DNA from: JAOUEE01 sp051011595
Lineage (GTDB): Bacteria; Actinomycetota; Acidimicrobiia; Acidimicrobiales; SHLQ01
Assembly (NCBI GenBank): GCA_051011595.1
Contig: JBPCTQ010000183.1
Location: forward strand, 1-25,403
Length of the DNA: 25,403 bases
Reading direction: 5' to 3'
The translations under genes were made by a program, and so were the position numbers. The notes below the pieces were generated by a model. It ran no database searches. It was not told the origin of the DNA and saw only the letters and a program-made list of their open reading frames with translations. Below, in pieces: positions 22,611-25,403 of the stretch. How positions within the stretch are numbered: the first letter of the stretch is position 1; each line of letters begins with the position of its first letter.

Positions 22611-23480
22611 TCAGACCAGCGTGGCCAGAGCTCGTTCGGTGGCTGCTGCGTAACCGCCGCCGAACTTGATGGCATGCACCACCAGCGGGGCCAGTTGGTG
22701 GAGGGGTACCCGGTCGCGCCAACCGTCGGCCAGCGGCGTCACCTCCTGGTAGGCGTCGAGACACTCGGGCCCGAACCCACCGAACAACGCCATCATGGCC
22801 AGGTCGAACTCACGATGTCCCCCGTGGGCCGCTGGATCGATCAACCAGCTCACCCCACCCGCCCCGACCAGGCGGTTCCCCGCCCACAGATCGCCGTGCA
22901 GCGGAGCTGGCGGCTCCACCGGGCCTCCCAGCTGGTCGAGACGACCGGCCACCGATTCCAGCGAACGGACCGTCGATGCAGCCAGGGCCCGTGCGTCGGC
23001 AGCCAATCGAGCCAGAGGCAGCAGTCGACAGTCGGCGTAGAACTCGACCCAGGTGGTGCAGGGTGGGTTGGGCAGACGTCGACTTCCGGTGGTTCGGCGG
23101 TCCTCGCGGCCGAAGCAGGGTGCACCGCTGGAATGCAGCTCAGCCAGGGCCCGACCCAGGTCGGGGTCGGTGGTACTCGTGGCCGATCCGTGCGGGATCC
23201 ACTCGAGTACCAGTAGGGCCGGATCGTCGGACACCGCGACCACCTCGGGAACCGCCACCGTGCCCGTCGATCGCAACCATTCCAGGCCGACAGCCTCGGT
23301 GGTGAAGAAACCCGGCGGTGCATCGAGATGGCGTTTGGCGAACAGCACCCGCCCGTCGGCCAGCTCGATTTGATAGGAGTCGGCCACGTCGCCGCCGCTC
23401 ACGGGCGCCATGGCCGCGAGCTCCACGTCGAGCACGTGGGCCAGTTGATCAGCGAAGGAATCCGACGTCACGGGCCCCAT
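22611..23480 (-). CDS. Fructosamine kinase family protein
   Basis: 289 residues from ATG 23480 (GTG 23471 is possible). It has an aminoglycoside-phosphotransferase-like kinase fold of the fructosamine/ketosamine-3-kinase family (PF03881): VLFAKRH (ATP-binding K49), E62 in TTEAVGLEWL, VLEWIP hinge (91-96), LHGDLWAGN (194-202, catalytic D197 and N202), and WLIDPAAHGGHREFDLAMMALFGGF (212-236), in which D215 is the metal-binding residue equivalent to the DFG Asp. These enzymes phosphorylate sugars attached to protein amines so that the adduct falls apart, a deglycation repair step in the cytoplasm. It is divergent from rnz, 60 bp apart, so that short gap must hold both promoters. Confidence 0.9.
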   Translation of the reverse strand: MGPVTSDSFADQLAHVLDVELAAMAPVSGGDVADSYQIELADGRVLFAKRHLDAPPGFFTTEAVGLEWLRSTGTVAVPEVVAVSDDPALLVLEWIPHGSATSTTDPDLGRALAELHSSGAPCFGREDRRTTGSRRLPNPPCTTWVEFYADCRLLPLARLAADARALAASTVRSLESVAGRLDQLGGPVEPPAPLHGDLWAGNRLVGAGGVSWLIDPAAHGGHREFDLAMMALFGGFGPECLDAYQEVTPLADGWRDRVPLHQLAPLVVHAIKFGGGYAAATERALATLV

Positions 23481-23540
23481 TCTCGCGGGTCGGGCCGTAG
23501 TTCCCTGTTGTGATCAGCACACGGCAAGTAGTTCTGGACC

Positions 23541-24446
23541 ATGAGCAGTCGCGAGCTCGTCGTGTTGGGCACCGCCGGCCAGTCCCCCACCCGCGGCCGC
23601 AGTCAGAGCAGCTACGTACTCCGGTGGCTCGACCAGCTGATGGTGTTCGACCCGGGCGAAGGCACCCAACGGCAATTGCTGTTCACCGATGTGCACACCA
23701 GCCGCATCAACCGGGTGTTCATCAGCCATTTCCACGGCGATCATTGCCTGGGGCTCCCGGGCCTGGTGCAGCGTCGCCGCCTGCTGGGAGCCACCAAGGC
23801 GCTCCACCTCCACTACGGCGACTGGGGCGAGGACAGCATGGCCCGCCTGTTGTCGGGAGCCGAGATCGACTTCGATCTCGGACTCGAACACCATCCGCAC
23901 CAACCGGGCTCGACGCTGGAGGTCGACGGTTTGGCCATCACCGGCCTGGCCCTCGACCACACCACCAAGTCGATCGGATGGCGGCTGGAGGAACCCGAGG
24001 AGGTCCATCTTCTCCCCCACCGACTGGCCGAGCTGGGCCTCAGCGGACCCGAGGCCGGGTCCATCAAGAGCGACGGCCGAATCGAACACGAGGGGCAGGT
24101 GATCGAGCTGAGCGAGGTGAGCGAGGTCAGGGCCGGCCGGTCGTTCGCCTTCGTGATGGACACTCGGCTCTGTGACAACGCCGCCCGTCTGGCACGGGGT
24201 GTCGATCTGCTGGTGTGCGAATCGACCTACCTGTCGTCTGACGCCCAGCGGGCCCACGACAACGGCCACCTCACCGTGGCCCAGGCCGCCCAGCTGGCGG
24301 CCGATGCCGGGGTGGGACAGCTGGTGTTGTCGCACTTCTCGGAGCGCTACGACGATCTCGAGCCGTTCGAGTCCGAGGCCGGCGAGATCTTCCCGAACGT
24401 GGTGGTGGCTCGGGATCTCGATGTGATCGCAGTGAGCGCTCGGTGA
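23541..24446 (+). CDS. rnz: Ribonuclease Z (tRNA 3'-processing endonuclease)
   Basis: 301 residues from ATG 23541. It is a metallo-beta-lactamase fold endonuclease that cuts the 3' trailer from pre-tRNA. Family marks are SSYVLRW, FDPGEGTQRQLL (36-47), SHFHGDHCLGLPGL (62-75; zinc ligands H63, H65, D67 and H68), VMDTRLCDNAARLARGVDLLVCESTYL, HLTVAQAAQLAADAG and LVLSHFSERY (H in the last). Length is normal for the short ElaC-type enzyme. No Shine-Dalgarno sequence is visible before the ATG, so the mRNA may be leaderless or nearly so. The stop overlaps the next start as GTGA. Confidence 0.95.
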   Translation: MSSRELVVLGTAGQSPTRGRSQSSYVLRWLDQLMVFDPGEGTQRQLLFTDVHTSRINRVFISHFHGDHCLGLPGLVQRRRLLGATKALHLHYGDWGEDSMARLLSGAEIDFDLGLEHHPHQPGSTLEVDGLAITGLALDHTTKSIGWRLEEPEEVHLLPHRLAELGLSGPEAGSIKSDGRIEHEGQVIELSEVSEVRAGRSFAFVMDTRLCDNAARLARGVDLLVCESTYLSSDAQRAHDNGHLTVAQAAQLAADAGVGQLVLSHFSERYDDLEPFESEAGEIFPNVVVARDLDVIAVSAR

Positions 24447-25078
24447 GCGACGAATCGGCTCGGGCTCTGGCCCGATGGCGCTGGCCTCTCGGCCTGATCG
24501 CGGTCGCGTTGGTTCTGGGAGCGGTGGCCGGTGTGTTGTGGCAGGTCGAGGTGACCGACGACGAGGTGGGTGCCACGCGGGCCTGCGGGTCGGCCTTCGA
24601 TGTGCTGGCCGACCGGTCGGGGTGGCAGGTGTGGTGGGCGGCCGATCTGGACGAACCCGACGAGGCGGTTCGGGCGGCGCTGCCCCGCACCACCCGCTGC
24701 CCCGATGCCGTGAACCAGTACCTGATCGTCAGCGCCACCATGACCCTGGTGGGGCTGTGCCTGAGTGTGGCCGCCGCCGTTGTCGGTCGACGGCCGTATT
24801 CGTCGTCGGGTACTCCCGAAGGCCGCAGCCTGCGCCGGGCCGGGGCCGTGACGGCGGTGATCGGAGCGGTTCTCACGGTGGGGGGCCTTATCGGGCTGGT
24901 CGTGCTGGTGGCCGACGCCGACTCGACGCTGTTTCTCTACACCGACCGGCTGGTGGTGGCCTTGGTCGGCGTGATCGTGTTGATCCCGGCCCTGGCCCTG
25001 ACCCTCGGCGGTTACGCCGTTCATGTGGCCGGGCGCCGCTTGGACGGGTCCATGGACGGACCTGTCGACGATGAGTGA
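24443..25078 (+). CDS. Membrane protein with four helices, function unknown
   Basis: 211 residues, starting at GTG 24443, which overlaps the rnz stop by four bases. Predicted helices are at about 14-34, 93-113, 132-156 and 167-193. An exposed loop of about 55 residues between the first two holds two cysteines (RACGSAFDVL, TTRCPDAVNQ) that could form a disulfide outside the membrane. The C-terminus is acidic and cytoplasmic. I do not recognise the family. It overlaps the next gene by eight bases, so rnz, this gene and the lipoprotein are probably translated together. A role with the following exported redox-like protein is inference from position only. Confidence 0.8.
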   Translation: MSDESARALARWRWPLGLIAVALVLGAVAGVLWQVEVTDDEVGATRACGSAFDVLADRSGWQVWWAADLDEPDEAVRAALPRTTRCPDAVNQYLIVSATMTLVGLCLSVAAAVVGRRPYSSSGTPEGRSLRRAGAVTAVIGAVLTVGGLIGLVVLVADADSTLFLYTDRLVVALVGVIVLIPALALTLGGYAVHVAGRRLDGSMDGPVDDE

Positions 25079-25403
25079 CCGCCGATGCCGCTGGGCGGGG
25101 GCACTGATCGTGCTCCTGCCGTTGATGGCCGGTTGTGCATCGTCGGCGCCACCCGAGGTGCTGGACCAGACCAACCGGTTCGACGAGGTCGTCGAGCTGC
25201 CCGAGCCGATCCTCGACGGCGACGTATCCCTGGAGGAGGCGTTGACCGGGCGGCGGTCGGCCCGCACCTTCGGAGCCGCTGACGTGCCCCTCGATGTGGT
25301 GGGCCAGCTGCTGTGGGCCGGCCAGGGCGTGACCGACAACGGGGGCCATCGCACCGCACCGTCGGCCGGGGCCCGCTACCCCATCGACTTGTACGCCATC
25401 ACC
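25071..25403 (+). CDS. SagB/nitroreductase-like lipoprotein (partial, cut by window end)
   Basis: 111 codons are visible, from ATG 25071, which overlaps the preceding stop by eight bases, to the window edge. A lipoprotein signal is seen: RCRWAGALIVLLPLMAGC with C21, followed by a Ser/Pro linker. The rest matches the N-terminal part of the nitroreductase/SagB-type oxidoreductase family: LEEALTGRRSARTF, LDVVGQLLWAGQGVTDNGGHR and APSAGARYPIDLYAI, in which RRSxR and PSAGARYP are the FMN-contact motifs. Such flavoproteins are normally cytoplasmic, so an exported lipid-anchored form is unusual. The catalytic C-terminal half lies outside the window, so the substrate is unknown. Confidence 0.82.
   Translation, partial: MSDRRCRWAGALIVLLPLMAGCASSAPPEVLDQTNRFDEVVELPEPILDGDVSLEEALTGRRSARTFGAADVPLDVVGQLLWAGQGVTDNGGHRTAPSAGARYPIDLYAIT

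Noticed and set aside
1..25403. CRISPR, insertion sequences, toxin-antitoxin or defence genes
   Set aside because: No spaced direct repeats of CRISPR type, no transposase or integrase motifs, no attachment-site duplication, and no small paired genes of toxin-antitoxin kind were found.

Overview
The window is high-GC DNA with dense gene packing and many GTG starts. It looks like a chromosomal segment from an actinobacterium. The content fits: F420/PPOX-type oxidoreductase, MeaA-type mutase, OtsA with GH15, actinobacterial zinc-ribbon and histidine-phosphatase neighbours, lipoproteins, and an RNA with the two C6-loop hairpins that define the actinobacterial 6C family. The class Acidimicrobiia is my inference from overall gene style, not something the sequence proves. 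I see no phage, transposon, CRISPR array, rRNA or tRNA.

Layout. Positions 1-309 are non-coding, with a C-rich low-complexity start and a partial duplication of the 3' end of the next gene. Minus strand 310-3279 encodes a secreted glucose/sorbosone-dehydrogenase-like propeller with PKD and RTX calcium-binding repeats. Plus strand 3385-10319 carries inorganic pyrophosphatase, an orphan branched-chain-amino-acid-type binding lipoprotein, a PhyH-type dioxygenase, OtsA and, translationally coupled to it, a trehalose-6-phosphate phosphatase fused to a GH15 glucoamylase/trehalase. Minus strand 10341-18687 reads, in transcription order: class A penicillin-binding protein, coiled-coil zinc-ribbon protein, DUF457-like membrane protein, histidine phosphatase, fasciclin protein, a YbhN/LPG-synthase-type membrane protein with a kinase-like insert, and a NYN-LOTUS putative RNase. 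Minus strand 18991-19458 is a PPOX-family protein, preceded by the 6C small RNA. Plus strand 19749-21722 is MeaA/ethylmalonyl-CoA mutase. Minus strand 21729-23480 holds an LppM-like lipoprotein and a fructosamine-kinase-family protein. Plus strand 23541-25403 is an overlapping run: RNase Z, a four-helix membrane protein and a nitroreductase-like lipoprotein cut by the window edge.

Functional themes are trehalose synthesis and turnover (otsA, otsB-GH15), the cell envelope (PBP, YbhN-type protein, fasciclin and several lipoproteins), RNA metabolism (RNase Z, NYN-LOTUS protein, 6C RNA) and C2/acyl-CoA metabolism (MeaA). The least ordinary items are the 6C RNA with a possible bidirectional GGAAC-N18-GTTCC promoter, a terminator-like hairpin in the PBP leader, the OtsB-GH15 fusion, the kinase-like/YbhN fusion, the PBP tail with two calcium-loop motifs, and an apparently exported nitroreductase. 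No single new multi-gene defence or mobile system is visible.
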